Source of the DNA: Proteobacteria bacterium UBA1847
GTDB lineage: Bacteria; Pseudomonadota; Gammaproteobacteria; Steroidobacterales; Woeseiaceae
Direction of reading: 5' to 3'
DNA length: 6,921 bases
Assembly: GCA_002338605.1 (NCBI GenBank)
Contig: DDIP01000085.1
Span: forward strand, 409-7,329
Shown here: in pieces, positions 1-6,831 of the stretch
Layout of the letters: each line of letters begins with the position of its first letter
How positions within the stretch are numbered: position 1 is the stretch's first letter
The notes under the pieces: model-generated
Told to the model about the DNA's origin: nothing
Databases searched by the model: none
The model's input: the letters and a program-made list of their open reading frames with translations, nothing else
Translations under genes and position numbers: made by a program

Positions 1-827
1 GCATGCCGATCCGGTTCACGCGACCATTCTTCGCTCAGGTGAACATCGCGGGCGGGGAGCCAGTTGGCGTCGGGATAGTCCGCTGGCGGTGCCGGGATTG
101 GCAGGACCTTGATCGTATGGCCTTCTGACTCAAATACTTTGCGCCCGGTAATGCGTCCGTCGCGCAGTACGCGCGCTTCAAAGCGCGCCGGCGAAATCGA
201 AAACTCACCGCTGGCCTGCGGGTAGATCGCCAGCACTCGTTCGAGCACATTGTAGGCCCGACCGTTGAGAATCGCTTCATAGCTGCGCTCGTCGCCCGCG
301 CGCTCATACAGCACTTCCGCACCGGTGAACACCGGGTCGCGCCGGCCTTCCTGTCGCGTTGCAACAGCGCGATACACTTTGTAGCGATACAGGATCTGCG
401 ACTGGACGTAAGCCTCAGTCTGGTCAACCTCGCTGGTGATAAAAACGTCCGCCTCGCCCGGGGGCGCATTGCTCGGCTCATTGATCATGATTGAAATCGG
501 CGAACTCTTCTCGTTACCGACCGAAATCGCGGGAATTTCCTGCCTGCCCGTCGACTTCGCCATCAGCGCAACACTCCACGTTCGGCTGCGACTGATCGCG
601 CCATTGATTATCGAGGTATTGCTCAGCTGGCTTAGCTGGCCACGATAGAACTTTTCATCCAACACGCTGAAGTCCGGTTCCACATCGATGTTGGTATCGA
701 CTGTGAGCTCGAGAATAAACGATTCATTGAGATCGACTGACGGTCGGTCGACGCGAGCCCGCACTTCCGCGGATGCACTGGCGACGAACATCAGTACACC
801 GCACAGGGTGAAAAATGCGTGCCGCAC
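1..827 (-). CDS. batD: BatD family protein, N-terminal part (runs off left edge)
   Basis: This is the N-terminal 275 codons of a BatD (oxygen-tolerance) family protein; the frame is open to the window edge, so the C-terminal part is missing. I translated it by hand from a GTG at 825-827. Residues 1-20 form a signal peptide (MRHAFFTLCGVLMFVASASA), with likely cleavage after ASA before EVRARVDR. The mature start has the BatD pattern: a short beta-rich stretch (VDRPSVDLNESFILELTVD), then DTNIDVEPDFSVLDEKF, then SIINGAISRSRTWSVALMAK and a G-x-x-x-IPAI segment. A second beta-rich domain begins near VFITSEVDQTEAYVQSQ. BatD is expected to be exported and anchored by a C-terminal membrane segment not visible here, working with BatA and BatB. 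It is the last visible gene of the operon, 17 nt after the BatB-TPR stop. The start is moderately sure because the Shine-Dalgarno spacing is long (13 nt). An ATT at 828-830 would space better but is a very rare start codon. Confidence 0.88.
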   Translation of the reverse strand, partial: MRHAFFTLCGVLMFVASASAEVRARVDRPSVDLNESFILELTVDTNIDVEPDFSVLDEKFYRGQLSQLSNTSIINGAISRSRTWSVALMAKSTGRQEIPAISVGNEKSSPISIMINEPSNAPPGEADVFITSEVDQTEAYVQSQILYRYKVYRAVATRQEGRRDPVFTGAEVLYERAGDERSYEAILNGRAYNVLERVLAIYPQASGEFSISPARFEARVLRDGRITGRKVFESEGHTIKVLPIPAPPADYPDANWLPARDVHLSEEWSREPDRH

Positions 828-840
828 AATGCTGTAACTA

Positions 841-846
841 CTCCTT
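841..846 (-). promoter_or_regulatory. Shine-Dalgarno for batD, overlapping the batB stop
   Basis: On the minus strand this reads AAGGAG. It overlaps the TAA stop of the upstream BatB-TPR gene (845-847), so ribosomes finishing that gene end on the batD ribosome site. The spacing to the chosen GTG (825-827) is 13 nt, longer than usual. No in-frame ATG lies closer that would keep the signal peptide. Confidence 0.6.
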
Positions 847-2650
847 ACCACGGTTGTACCTCGTTATCTGGCCACACATTGTTGCCGTCCTGGTCAACGC
901 CCGAACGCTGATACTGATAGCGAAACTTACGACGCAACAGGCCACCCGGATCGTCCGGAATCCGCCGCAACCATTGCTCCATCGCCTGCTCCTGTTCCTG
1001 CTGCTCGCGAAGTTCGGCAAGCTCAGCTTCCGATAACTGCTGTGGCTTCTCACCGGACTCCGCTTCTTCGGCCGCGCGCTGCAACTCCTCTTGCAACGCC
1101 CGCATGTCTTCCTCGCTCATCTCTTCGCCTGTGTTTTCCGACTCGCCTTCCTTTGGCTCGCCGTCGGCCTGCGATTCACCTTCCTGGCCCTGCTGGTCCT
1201 GCTCCGCATCCGAGTCGGACTGCTCGCCCTCGCCGCCCGGGTTTTCTGTCGACTGCTGGTCGTCCCCTTCGCTCTGCTGGTCCTGTTCCTGTTGTTTTTT
1301 CAGGTCCTTAATGAATTCAAGGTTGTACTTCGCATCGTCATCGTCCGGATTCAGTTCAAGCGTCTTTTCGTAAGCATCGATCGCTGCATCCAGCTTGCCC
1401 TGGTATGCCATCGCATTGCCGAGGTTATAGAGATTTCTGGCGTCGCCGCTCCTGGAGAAGCCCTCGGCGCTTTCCGCAAAATTTTCCGCACGAAACTTCG
1501 CGACGGCACGCCATTCCGGATCCTCGAACAGATCGGCAGCCTCCGCCGGCTCCCCGTCTGCGAGCTTCCGCATGGCCTGCTGGTCCTTGTTGAGCCAAAG
1601 ATCCTGCCAGGCAGCAGCCTGCGCCGGCTGCGGCAATGGCAACAGGAATACCAGCACCACCAGGACCCAGCCGCGTCGAAAAGCAAGTGCGGCAAGCGGC
1701 AACAACAGCAGCAACAGCCACGGACCTTCCTCACGCCAGTGATCCGTTGCAACAGCATCGTCACCTTCCACCGCAATCACATTGGCAACTTCGCCGCTGA
1801 GCAGGATATCGAGATCGCTGTTATCCGGCGTCAACTGCGAGTAGCGTCCGCCCCCGATTCCAGCCAGCGCACGCAGACGGCTGTCCTCCAGTCTAGGTAC
1901 CGCGATCTGCCCGCGGTTATCCGTGACAAAACCGCCCGTCGCGCGCGGAATCGGAGCGCCTTCTTTGGTACCGACGCCAAGCACCGACAAGGTATATCCC
2001 GCGGACTTGAGCTCTCGGGCCGCTGCGTCAGCCGCCGGAGACGATCCCCCGTCTGTGATCAGCAGCACCTCGCCATAACCAACCCCGGCCTGGTCGAGCA
2101 GCTGTCGCCCCTTGCCGATGGCGACTTCCGGGTAACTGCCGCGGCTCGGCATGATGTCGGTCGTCAAACTGTTTACGAGCGCAGCGATCGTATCGGTATC
2201 TGTTGTAAGCGGCGTGACGGTAAAGGCATTTGCCGAGTAAACAACCAGTGCGGTTTGCCCGCTCTTGCGACGCTCCAGCATGTCGAGGATTTTGAGCTTG
2301 GCACGCGTCAGGCGGCTGGGTGCCACATCCTCTGCATCCATCGAGCGCGAAAGGTCCAGTGCAACAACCATTGCCTGCTCGGCACGAAAAACCGGTTGCT
2401 CAATACGTTCCCACGCAGGGCCCGCCAGCGATAACGCGGCGATGACACCTGCCAGTCCGAGCAACCACCAGCGGTAATCCTTGCCGCGACCTGGATCACG
2501 CGACAGAACAAAGGGCATCAAGGCAGGATCAATGACGGATTCCCAATTGCCGGCACCCAACTTCCCCCTTGCCAGCAGAAAAGCAAGCACAACAACGACC
2601 GGCACTGCAAACAGCCAGTCAGGACGCAACCAGTGGAAATCAGCCGGCAC
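845..2650 (-). CDS. batB: BatB-type VWA membrane protein fused to a TPR region and acidic tail
   Basis: A 601-residue inner-membrane protein of the Bat system. Order: membrane segments at about 13-27 and 61-78; a VWA domain at about 93-290 with an intact metal site (DLSRS at 99-103, S172 after MPSRG, ITDGG with D200); two more membrane segments at about 310-324 and 327-342; then a TPR-like region (about 404-440, NLGNAMAYQGKLDAAIDAYE). An acidic, Gln/Glu/Asp/Ser/Gly-rich linker follows (about 452-556), with no aromatic residue between 447 and 559. The conserved C-terminal block is MEQWLRRIPDDPGGLLRRKF (557-576). Positive residues at 28-60 and RR at 325-326 put the VWA domain and the TPR tail in the periplasm. 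In other bacteria the TPR part is the separate protein BatC, so this is a BatB-BatC fusion. The start is GTG, supported by GGAGG 9 nt upstream and by the family-like beginning FHWLRPDWL. It overlaps the batA end by 11 nt. The role in aerotolerance or envelope stress is inferred from the family. Confidence 0.93.
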   Translation of the reverse strand: MPADFHWLRPDWLFAVPVVVVLAFLLARGKLGAGNWESVIDPALMPFVLSRDPGRGKDYRWWLLGLAGVIAALSLAGPAWERIEQPVFRAEQAMVVALDLSRSMDAEDVAPSRLTRAKLKILDMLERRKSGQTALVVYSANAFTVTPLTTDTDTIAALVNSLTTDIMPSRGSYPEVAIGKGRQLLDQAGVGYGEVLLITDGGSSPAADAAARELKSAGYTLSVLGVGTKEGAPIPRATGGFVTDNRGQIAVPRLEDSRLRALAGIGGGRYSQLTPDNSDLDILLSGEVANVIAVEGDDAVATDHWREEGPWLLLLLLPLAALAFRRGWVLVVLVFLLPLPQPAQAAAWQDLWLNKDQQAMRKLADGEPAEAADLFEDPEWRAVAKFRAENFAESAEGFSRSGDARNLYNLGNAMAYQGKLDAAIDAYEKTLELNPDDDDAKYNLEFIKDLKKQQEQDQQSEGDDQQSTENPGGEGEQSDSDAEQDQQGQEGESQADGEPKEGESENTGEEMSEEDMRALQEELQRAAEEAESGEKPQQLSEAELAELREQQEQEQAMEQWLRRIPDDPGGLLRRKFRYQYQRSGVDQDGNNVWPDNEVQPW

Positions 2651-3674
2651 TGGTCTGCACCTCCGCCGTTCGACGCACGGCCACGCGCTGCAACAAGCTC
2701 AGCAGACACATGAAAACCACCAGCGCAAACGAAGCAGCCAATGGGTAATAGTAGTAAGACTTGATCGGTCGAAATCCGGACTCTGGTTCTTCGACCGGCT
2801 CCAGTTCATCGACGAGTTTGTAGATGTCCTGCAGCGTCGCTGTATCCGTCGCCCGGAAATAACGCCCGCCAGTCAACTGGGCGATTTGCGTTAGTGTGCC
2901 CTCGTCGAGATCCGCGGACGGATTGATCTGGCGGCGCCCGCCAATCAATGACGCCACCTCAAGCTGTTCTGCACCAATGCCGATCGTGTAGATGCGCAAG
3001 CCAACCTGCTGTGCAAGTTGTGCGGCCTTGAGCGGACTCACTTCGCCGGCCGTGTTTGCACCATCAGTGAGCAGGATCAGTACCTGTTCACCTTCGCTTG
3101 TGGCCTGCTCATGCACCCGCCGTACCGCGAGCGTAATGGCGTCGCCGATCGCCGTTTTTTCTCCGGCGAGACCGATGAATGCTTCCATCAGCAGGACGTT
3201 TACCGTGGTCCTGTCGAGCGTCAACGGAACCTGCAGGTAGGCGCGTTCGCCAAACAGAATAAGTCCAATTCGATCGCCTTCGCGACGTTCGATGAAATCA
3301 CTGGCGACTGCCTTGGTCGCCGTGAGCCGATCGACACGCCGGCCAGCAAGCTCAAAATCTTTCTGGTCCATGCTGCCGGAGAGATCGACGGCAAGCATCA
3401 GGTTGCGACCCGCGACCGGGACTTCAAGTTCTTCGCCAATGCGTTCCGGCCGCGACGCCGAAACGACGAGCAAGACCCATGCAAGTGCCGCAACCCAGAA
3501 CCGCCAGTTCAACAACTGTTCCGTGCCCGATCGGTCTTTCAGCGTGGCAAAACTGTCCACGCTCGGTACACGCAACCCGGCCTGGGACAGGCCTTTCGCT
3601 TCGGGCAAAACATAGCGGACGAGAAAAGGCAGCGGTAATGCCAGGAGCGCCCATGGCCATGCGAGCGACCACAT
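2640..3674 (-). CDS. batA: BatA-type VWA inner-membrane protein
   Basis: A 344-residue protein starting MWSLAWPWALLALPLPFLVR. The membrane segment at about 5-20 is followed by a positively charged cytoplasmic loop and a second segment at about 57-74. The VWA domain spans about 91-290 and carries all the usual metal-site (MIDAS) elements: DLSGS at 97-101, T174 in GEKTAIGDAI, and D204 in LLTDGAN. A third membrane segment lies at about 309-328, with a short basic cytoplasmic tail. Charge distribution puts the VWA domain in the periplasm. Domain order and length fit BatA of the MoxR-Bat cluster, the partner of BatB and BatD. The same frame is open much further upstream (to 4109), but the ATG at 3672-3674 is the real start. 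It shares its A with the TGA stop of the DUF4381 gene (TGATG), has AGGGGGA 8 nt upstream, and begins exactly where family members do. Its 3' end overlaps the next gene by 11 nt. Confidence 0.95.
   Translation of the reverse strand: MWSLAWPWALLALPLPFLVRYVLPEAKGLSQAGLRVPSVDSFATLKDRSGTEQLLNWRFWVAALAWVLLVVSASRPERIGEELEVPVAGRNLMLAVDLSGSMDQKDFELAGRRVDRLTATKAVASDFIERREGDRIGLILFGERAYLQVPLTLDRTTVNVLLMEAFIGLAGEKTAIGDAITLAVRRVHEQATSEGEQVLILLTDGANTAGEVSPLKAAQLAQQVGLRIYTIGIGAEQLEVASLIGGRRQINPSADLDEGTLTQIAQLTGGRYFRATDTATLQDIYKLVDELEPVEEPESGFRPIKSYYYYPLAASFALVVFMCLLSLLQRVAVRRTAEVQTSAG
2660..2664 (-). promoter_or_regulatory. Shine-Dalgarno deciding the GTG start of the BatB-TPR gene
   Basis: The minus strand reads GGAGG, followed by 9 nt (TGCAGACCA) and then GTG at 2648-2650. 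It lies inside the 3' end of the BatA gene. The strong match supports the GTG start even though this makes the two genes overlap by 11 nt. Confidence 0.7.
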
Positions 3675-4165
3675 CAGCGTCGTCCCCCTACTGGTGTGGA
3701 CAGGCGCATTCGCACGGCTGACAGCATCGCGTTGATATCGACATCGCCAAACTGGCCGTCCGGATCCCGATACGGAAGTTGCAGCAGGCTCCGGCCGCCC
3801 TCGGTATGGAAGTACGGCACGGGCAGGTCCTGATCGAGCCATTTGAGCCATGACTCGCCAGTCAGTCCCGCGACCTCGTGACGCGGTGCATACGCAAGCA
3901 TGGTTCGGCGCAGCAGCTCGGAGACCTGACGACCGAGTGTCACGGCACTGCCGTGTTTGAGGTATTCCGCCTCGGCGCGTTCCAACTCGCGCAGGGCGTA
4001 GCGGCGCGGCGCATTGAACTTGCGTTGTCGCCAGGCCCTCTGCAGCAACCTGCCGAGGCCGATCGATAGCAATGCGATCAGCACCCACCACCCGGGCGCC
4101 AGCGGCCACCAGCCGATCGCATCCGGCAGGTGCAGGTCACGCAACGGAAGCTGGCTCGGGTCCAT
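3674..4165 (-). CDS. DUF4381 domain membrane protein of the Bat operon
   Basis: A 163-residue protein of the DUF4381 family, which is found between the DUF58 and BatA genes in proteobacterial Bat operons. The N-terminus carries the family signature LPLRDLHLP followed by AIGWWPLAPGWW (residues 6-27). One membrane helix spans about 25-43, followed by a basic stretch (RAWRQRK), which puts the remaining ~120 residues in the cytoplasm. Further conserved patches are YALRELERAE (56-65), LLRRTMLAYAPRHEVAGLTG (84-103) and LLQLPYRD (127-134). The molecular function is unknown; a role linking the cytoplasmic MoxR/DUF58 pair to the membrane VWA proteins is inference. The frame extends upstream to an ATG at 4261, but this would overlap the DUF58 gene and adds 32 unrelated residues. 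The ATG at 4163-4165 lies 2 nt after the DUF58 stop, has AAGGA at 4176-4180, and matches the family start. Confidence 0.92.
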   Translation of the reverse strand: MDPSQLPLRDLHLPDAIGWWPLAPGWWVLIALLSIGLGRLLQRAWRQRKFNAPRRYALRELERAEAEYLKHGSAVTLGRQVSELLRRTMLAYAPRHEVAGLTGESWLKWLDQDLPVPYFHTEGGRSLLQLPYRDPDGQFGDVDINAMLSAVRMRLSTPVGGRR

Positions 4166-4167
4166 GG

Positions 4168-5133
4168 CTAGTGTGTCCTTCGACCCAGCGCGGTCTGCAA
4201 TGTCGACACCGGGTCGTCGTCCGTCGACATTGGCATCAGGTGCACACCGTAGCGATGACAAAAAAGTTCCAGCGCATGCGACCGCTCAATGAATTCGTGT
4301 TCGTAGTCGCGCCGGGCCGCCGCGGCATGGGTGTCAATAGCCAGTTCGTCGTCTGCTGAAACGATTCGATAGCGACCCGGCGGTGGCAGTTGCCTCTCAA
4401 GTGGGTCGTTCAGAAATACCGCAAGGACTTCATTGTGACGCGCGACACTTGAGAGATACGATTGCGCAGCGCGCGAGAACCCAATGAAGTCGCTGATCAC
4501 GACGACGAGGCTGCCTGGCCGCGCGACACGTCGCAACGACGACATTGCCTGCTCGAATGGGGCCATGACTTTTTCGCCTTCAACCTTGCCCGTGCTGCGA
4601 GTATTGTCTTGATCGGGCCAGTCCGGGTGTTCGACCAACTGATGAACGTAACGCAATGCGGCCCGCCGTCCGAGACGCGGTTTCAACTCACGATGCGTTG
4701 TGTCGCCAAAAACGATGCCGCCGAGGCGATCACCGCGATGATGTGCCGCCCAGGCGATCAGTGCCGCAGTGCGACTCGCATTGACGGACTTGAAACAACC
4801 CCGCGTAGCAAAATGCATATTCGACCGAAGGTCGGTTACCACCAGCACGGGTCGTTCGCGCTCTTCGCGAAACAATTTCGTGTACGCGGTCGTGCTTCTT
4901 GCCGTTACGCGCCAGTCGATGCTGCGCGGGTCATCGCCGGGCTGGTAAGGCCGCGATTCGTCAAACTCCATACCGCGACCACGAAAATGTGAAACATAGG
5001 CCCCGGTCTGCAACGAATTGACCCGCAACACATCAAGCGCGATGGCCCTCGCCGGACCGTTCAGACGTATCAGGCCGGCCTGGCTCACGCTGACCGGCGA
5101 CGAATCTTTGGCGATGTGATCAAGCCGGTGCAC
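4168..5133 (-). CDS. DUF58 domain protein
   Basis: A 321-residue soluble protein with no membrane segment. The DUF58 hallmark is RPYQPGDDPRSIDWRVTARS at 61-80, preceded by GRGMEFDESRPY and followed by KLFREERERPVLVVTD. The fold is VWA-like, but the metal-site motif is degenerate: DLRSN at 101-105 in place of D-x-S-x-S. A second hydrophobic strand ending in VVVISDF (209-216) sits where the last acidic metal-site residue of a VWA domain would be. The protein probably acts in the cytoplasm with the MoxR ATPase encoded next to it. The start is GTG at 5131-5133; its first base pair is shared with the TAG stop of moxR (TAGTG), and GGAG lies 7 nt upstream. This layout favours translational coupling. 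The next ATG in frame is at residue 55, inside the conserved domain, so a later start is unlikely. DUF58 assignment is firm; the biochemical role is not established. Confidence 0.94.
   Translation of the reverse strand: MHRLDHIAKDSSPVSVSQAGLIRLNGPARAIALDVLRVNSLQTGAYVSHFRGRGMEFDESRPYQPGDDPRSIDWRVTARSTTAYTKLFREERERPVLVVTDLRSNMHFATRGCFKSVNASRTAALIAWAAHHRGDRLGGIVFGDTTHRELKPRLGRRAALRYVHQLVEHPDWPDQDNTRSTGKVEGEKVMAPFEQAMSSLRRVARPGSLVVVISDFIGFSRAAQSYLSSVARHNEVLAVFLNDPLERQLPPPGRYRIVSADDELAIDTHAAAARRDYEHEFIERSHALELFCHRYGVHLMPMSTDDDPVSTLQTALGRRTH
4176..4180 (-). promoter_or_regulatory. Shine-Dalgarno deciding the DUF4381 start
   Basis: AAGGA on the minus strand, 10 nt upstream of the ATG at 4163-4165 and inside the end of the DUF58 gene. 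It supports the short start rather than the upstream ATG at 4261. Confidence 0.55.
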
Positions 5134-6101
5134 TAGGGCACTCCAACACCGTCCAGTATGCCGGTGATAATCGTGTTCGAATCGATGCCGTCAGCCTCCG
5201 CTTCAAAACTCAGCACGAGGCGATGACGCAATACATCCGGCGCGACGTTCTGGATGTCTTCCGGCGCAACGAAATCACGGCCAGCAAGCCAGGCGTGCGC
5301 GCGAGCCGCTCTGTCAATGCCCATGCTGGCGCGCGGGCTGGCACCGTACAGCACCTGGCCTTCCAGCGACGAGTCAACAGCACCGGGGTTTCGTGTAGCG
5401 ACCACGACATTCACAATATATTCCTCAAGCTCCGGCGCGAGATGCAGGTTCAGGATCTGCTGGCGCGCGTCCATGATCGACGCGCGTGACAACAGCTCCG
5501 GCGGCTGGAATGCGTCACGGACGCTTGCCTTCGCTTCGTCGCGATTCAGAACAAGAATACGCCGTTCATCTTCGATCGTCGGGTAACCGACCTGGACATG
5601 CAGCAGAAATCGATCCAGTTGGGCCTCCGGCAGCGGATAGGTACCTTCCTGTTCAATCGGGTTCTGCGTCGCCATTACCATGAACAGGTCTTCGAGCGGA
5701 TAGCTTTTCTCGCCCACTGAAATCTGCCGCTCTTCCATCGCTTCGAGCAACGCAGACTGCACCTTCGCTGGCGCACGGTTGATTTCGTCGGCGAGAATCA
5801 GGTTGTGGAAGAGTGGGCCCTTTCGAAACTCAAAGGTGCCTTCTTGCGGACGATAAATATCGGTACCGGTCAGGTCCGCTGGCAGCAGGTCTGGAGTAAA
5901 TTGCAGACGGTGAAAATCACCTTCTATACTTTCGGCCAGCACCTTGATTGCGCGGGTTTTCGCGAGACCTGGCGCGCCTTCAACCAGTAAGTGGCCGTCG
6001 CACAGTAACGTAATCAGCATGCGATTGATCAGATGCGCCTGACCGATGATCAGCCTGCTCGCGTGTGCTTCAAGTTTTTGGAATTGTTCTGCGACGCTCA
6101 T
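5133..6101 (-). CDS. moxR: MoxR-family AAA+ ATPase
   Basis: A 322-residue AAA+ ATPase of the MoxR group, full length for the family. Walker A is GAPGLAKT at 42-49 (K48, T49). Walker B is LILADEINRAP at 101-111 (D105, E106). Sensor 1 is MATQNP at 143-148 (N147). The block EGTYPLPEAQLDRF (152-165) carries the conserved Arg R164, and GASPRAS at 253-259 carries the sensor-2 Arg R257. All residues needed for ATP binding and hydrolysis are present. MoxR proteins form rings and are thought to act as chaperones that mature or remodel partner complexes, often ones with VWA domains. The DUF58, BatA and BatB-TPR products encoded downstream are the natural partners. It is first in the operon. The ATG at 6099-6101 has GGAG 6 nt upstream (6108-6111) and a candidate promoter just beyond it. 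The gene ends in TAG, overlapping the GTG of the DUF58 gene by 1 nt. Confidence 0.97.
   Translation of the reverse strand: MSVAEQFQKLEAHASRLIIGQAHLINRMLITLLCDGHLLVEGAPGLAKTRAIKVLAESIEGDFHRLQFTPDLLPADLTGTDIYRPQEGTFEFRKGPLFHNLILADEINRAPAKVQSALLEAMEERQISVGEKSYPLEDLFMVMATQNPIEQEGTYPLPEAQLDRFLLHVQVGYPTIEDERRILVLNRDEAKASVRDAFQPPELLSRASIMDARQQILNLHLAPELEEYIVNVVVATRNPGAVDSSLEGQVLYGASPRASMGIDRAARAHAWLAGRDFVAPEDIQNVAPDVLRHRLVLSFEAEADGIDSNTIITGILDGVGVP
5141..5144 (-). promoter_or_regulatory. Shine-Dalgarno for the GTG start of the DUF58 gene
   Basis: GGAG on the minus strand within the last codons of moxR, 7 nt upstream of GTG at 5131-5133. It supports the non-ATG start with its 1-nt overlap. Confidence 0.6.
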
Positions 6102-6116
6102 TAATTACTCCGTAGT

Positions 6117-6821
6117 ATGCGGCGGCGTGCCATTCTAGAGAGGATGCCCGGGAAGACCAACCGGTCGCAGCACTTTTTCCTCACAATCCGGCCCATCTTA
6201 AGTAGTATTGGCTCCAATTCGGACCAGACAAATTCGATTCCATTGCAAGAAGTTTTCGAAAAGCGACTATTCGCGCGCATTTTGCCGGTGGCGAGCTTGC
6301 TGTCCCTGGCACCGCTAGGCGCCTGCGAGTCCGCCGTTGATCAGCCCTCGCAGCAGCAGGCAAAGGCCGAAAATACCTGCGGCGAGGACAGTAAACTCAG
6401 CGCCACGCTGTACGGCGGAATTGAGACCACACTTCACTGGACAGGTTCCGATATGGCCTGCGAAAGCATGCCGCGCCCGAATGGCGCGGGTATCAGGCTG
6501 AGAATTTCCGGGGACGTATCCGGTGAGCACCTCGCATTTATCCTGGCCATGCCCGAGCTCAGGCCCGGTGATCAGGGCATCGAATCACCGACCAATGTGA
6601 CCGCAACGGTCGAAGGCAGCGGACGATTCTTCAGTACGCCCGACCTGGACTCCTGCTTCACCGATGTCAGCACGCAGACCGTGTTGCCTGGCCACGACGA
6701 CCAGTACAGCTTGGCGGGTACGCTGTTTTGCGTGGCCCCACTCGGTGAACTCAACGGTGACTCGGCAATCTCAATTCCAAGCCTCACCTTCACCGCAATC
6801 ATCAACTGGGCCACAAAGTGA
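6117..6821 (+). CDS. Unrecognised small secreted lipoprotein; start codon uncertain
   Basis: I do not recognise this protein. The longest reading from ATG 6117 gives 234 residues, but the first ~42 look non-coding in character. A lipoprotein signal follows: KRLFARILPVASLLSLAP then the lipobox LGAC, with the lipidated Cys at residue 70 of this reading (codon 6324-6326). A signal of normal length would start at the TTG at 6243-6245, 27 residues before the Cys. No good Shine-Dalgarno precedes any candidate (ATG 6117, ATG 6144, TTG 6243). The residue after Cys is Glu, not Asp, so outer-membrane sorting is expected. The mature part is about 165 residues, acidic, with four cysteines (88, 115, 180, 205 in the long numbering) that could form two disulfides, and alternating hydrophobic strands suggesting a beta-sandwich. 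It ends ISIPSLTFTAIINWATK. The gene is divergent from moxR, so a link with the Bat proteins is possible but unproven. Confidence 0.7.
   Translation: MRRRAILERMPGKTNRSQHFFLTIRPILSSIGSNSDQTNSIPLQEVFEKRLFARILPVASLLSLAPLGACESAVDQPSQQQAKAENTCGEDSKLSATLYGGIETTLHWTGSDMACESMPRPNGAGIRLRISGDVSGEHLAFILAMPELRPGDQGIESPTNVTATVEGSGRFFSTPDLDSCFTDVSTQTVLPGHDDQYSLAGTLFCVAPLGELNGDSAISIPSLTFTAIINWATK
6132..6160 (-). promoter_or_regulatory. Candidate sigma70 promoter for the moxR-bat operon
   Basis: On the minus strand a -35-like TTGGTC (6155-6160) and a -10-like TAGAAT (6132-6137, five of six matches to TATAAT) are separated by exactly 17 nt. Transcription would start near 6125, giving a leader of about 25 nt with GGAG before the moxR ATG. 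The -35 is weak (3 of 6) and its edge overlaps a short inverted repeat, GACC-aacc-GGTC at 6155-6166, which could be chance or an operator half. Prediction by eye only. Confidence 0.45.
6180..6208 (+). promoter_or_regulatory. Weak candidate promoter for the divergent lipoprotein gene
   Basis: CTCACA (6180-6185, four of six to TTGACA) and TAGTAT (6203-6208, four of six to TATAAT) are 17 nt apart on the plus strand. A start near 6215 would suit translation from TTG 6243 and would exclude the ATGs at 6117 and 6144. The local sequence 6180-6260 is more AT-rich than the surrounding genes, as promoters tend to be. The match is weak and was made by eye. Confidence 0.25.
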
Positions 6822-6831
6822 CCGCACCCAA

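Noticed and set aside
35..481. A 148-codon minus-strand frame rich in Arg, Ser and Ala
   Set aside because: It is an out-of-frame reading of batD. The true frame, starting at GTG 827 and open to the edge, gives a signal peptide and BatD-like sequence.
1091..2434. A 447-codon open frame on the plus strand, antisense to the BatB-TPR gene
   Set aside because: It lies wholly inside a clear family gene on the other strand. Its translation is rich in Arg, Leu and Gln with no recognisable domain and no ribosome site, as expected of a shadow frame in GC-rich DNA.
3675..4109. A possible 145-residue N-terminal extension of BatA
   Set aside because: It overlaps the whole DUF4381 gene in another frame, and the ATG at 3672-3674 has a ribosome site and the family N-terminus.
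4166..4261. A possible 32-residue N-terminal extension of the DUF4381 protein
   Set aside because: It overlaps the end of the DUF58 gene and has no family resemblance; conservation starts at MDPSQLPLRDLHLP.
4462..4992. A 176-codon plus-strand frame opposite the DUF58 gene
   Set aside because: Shadow of a strongly supported gene; no motif or ribosome site of its own.
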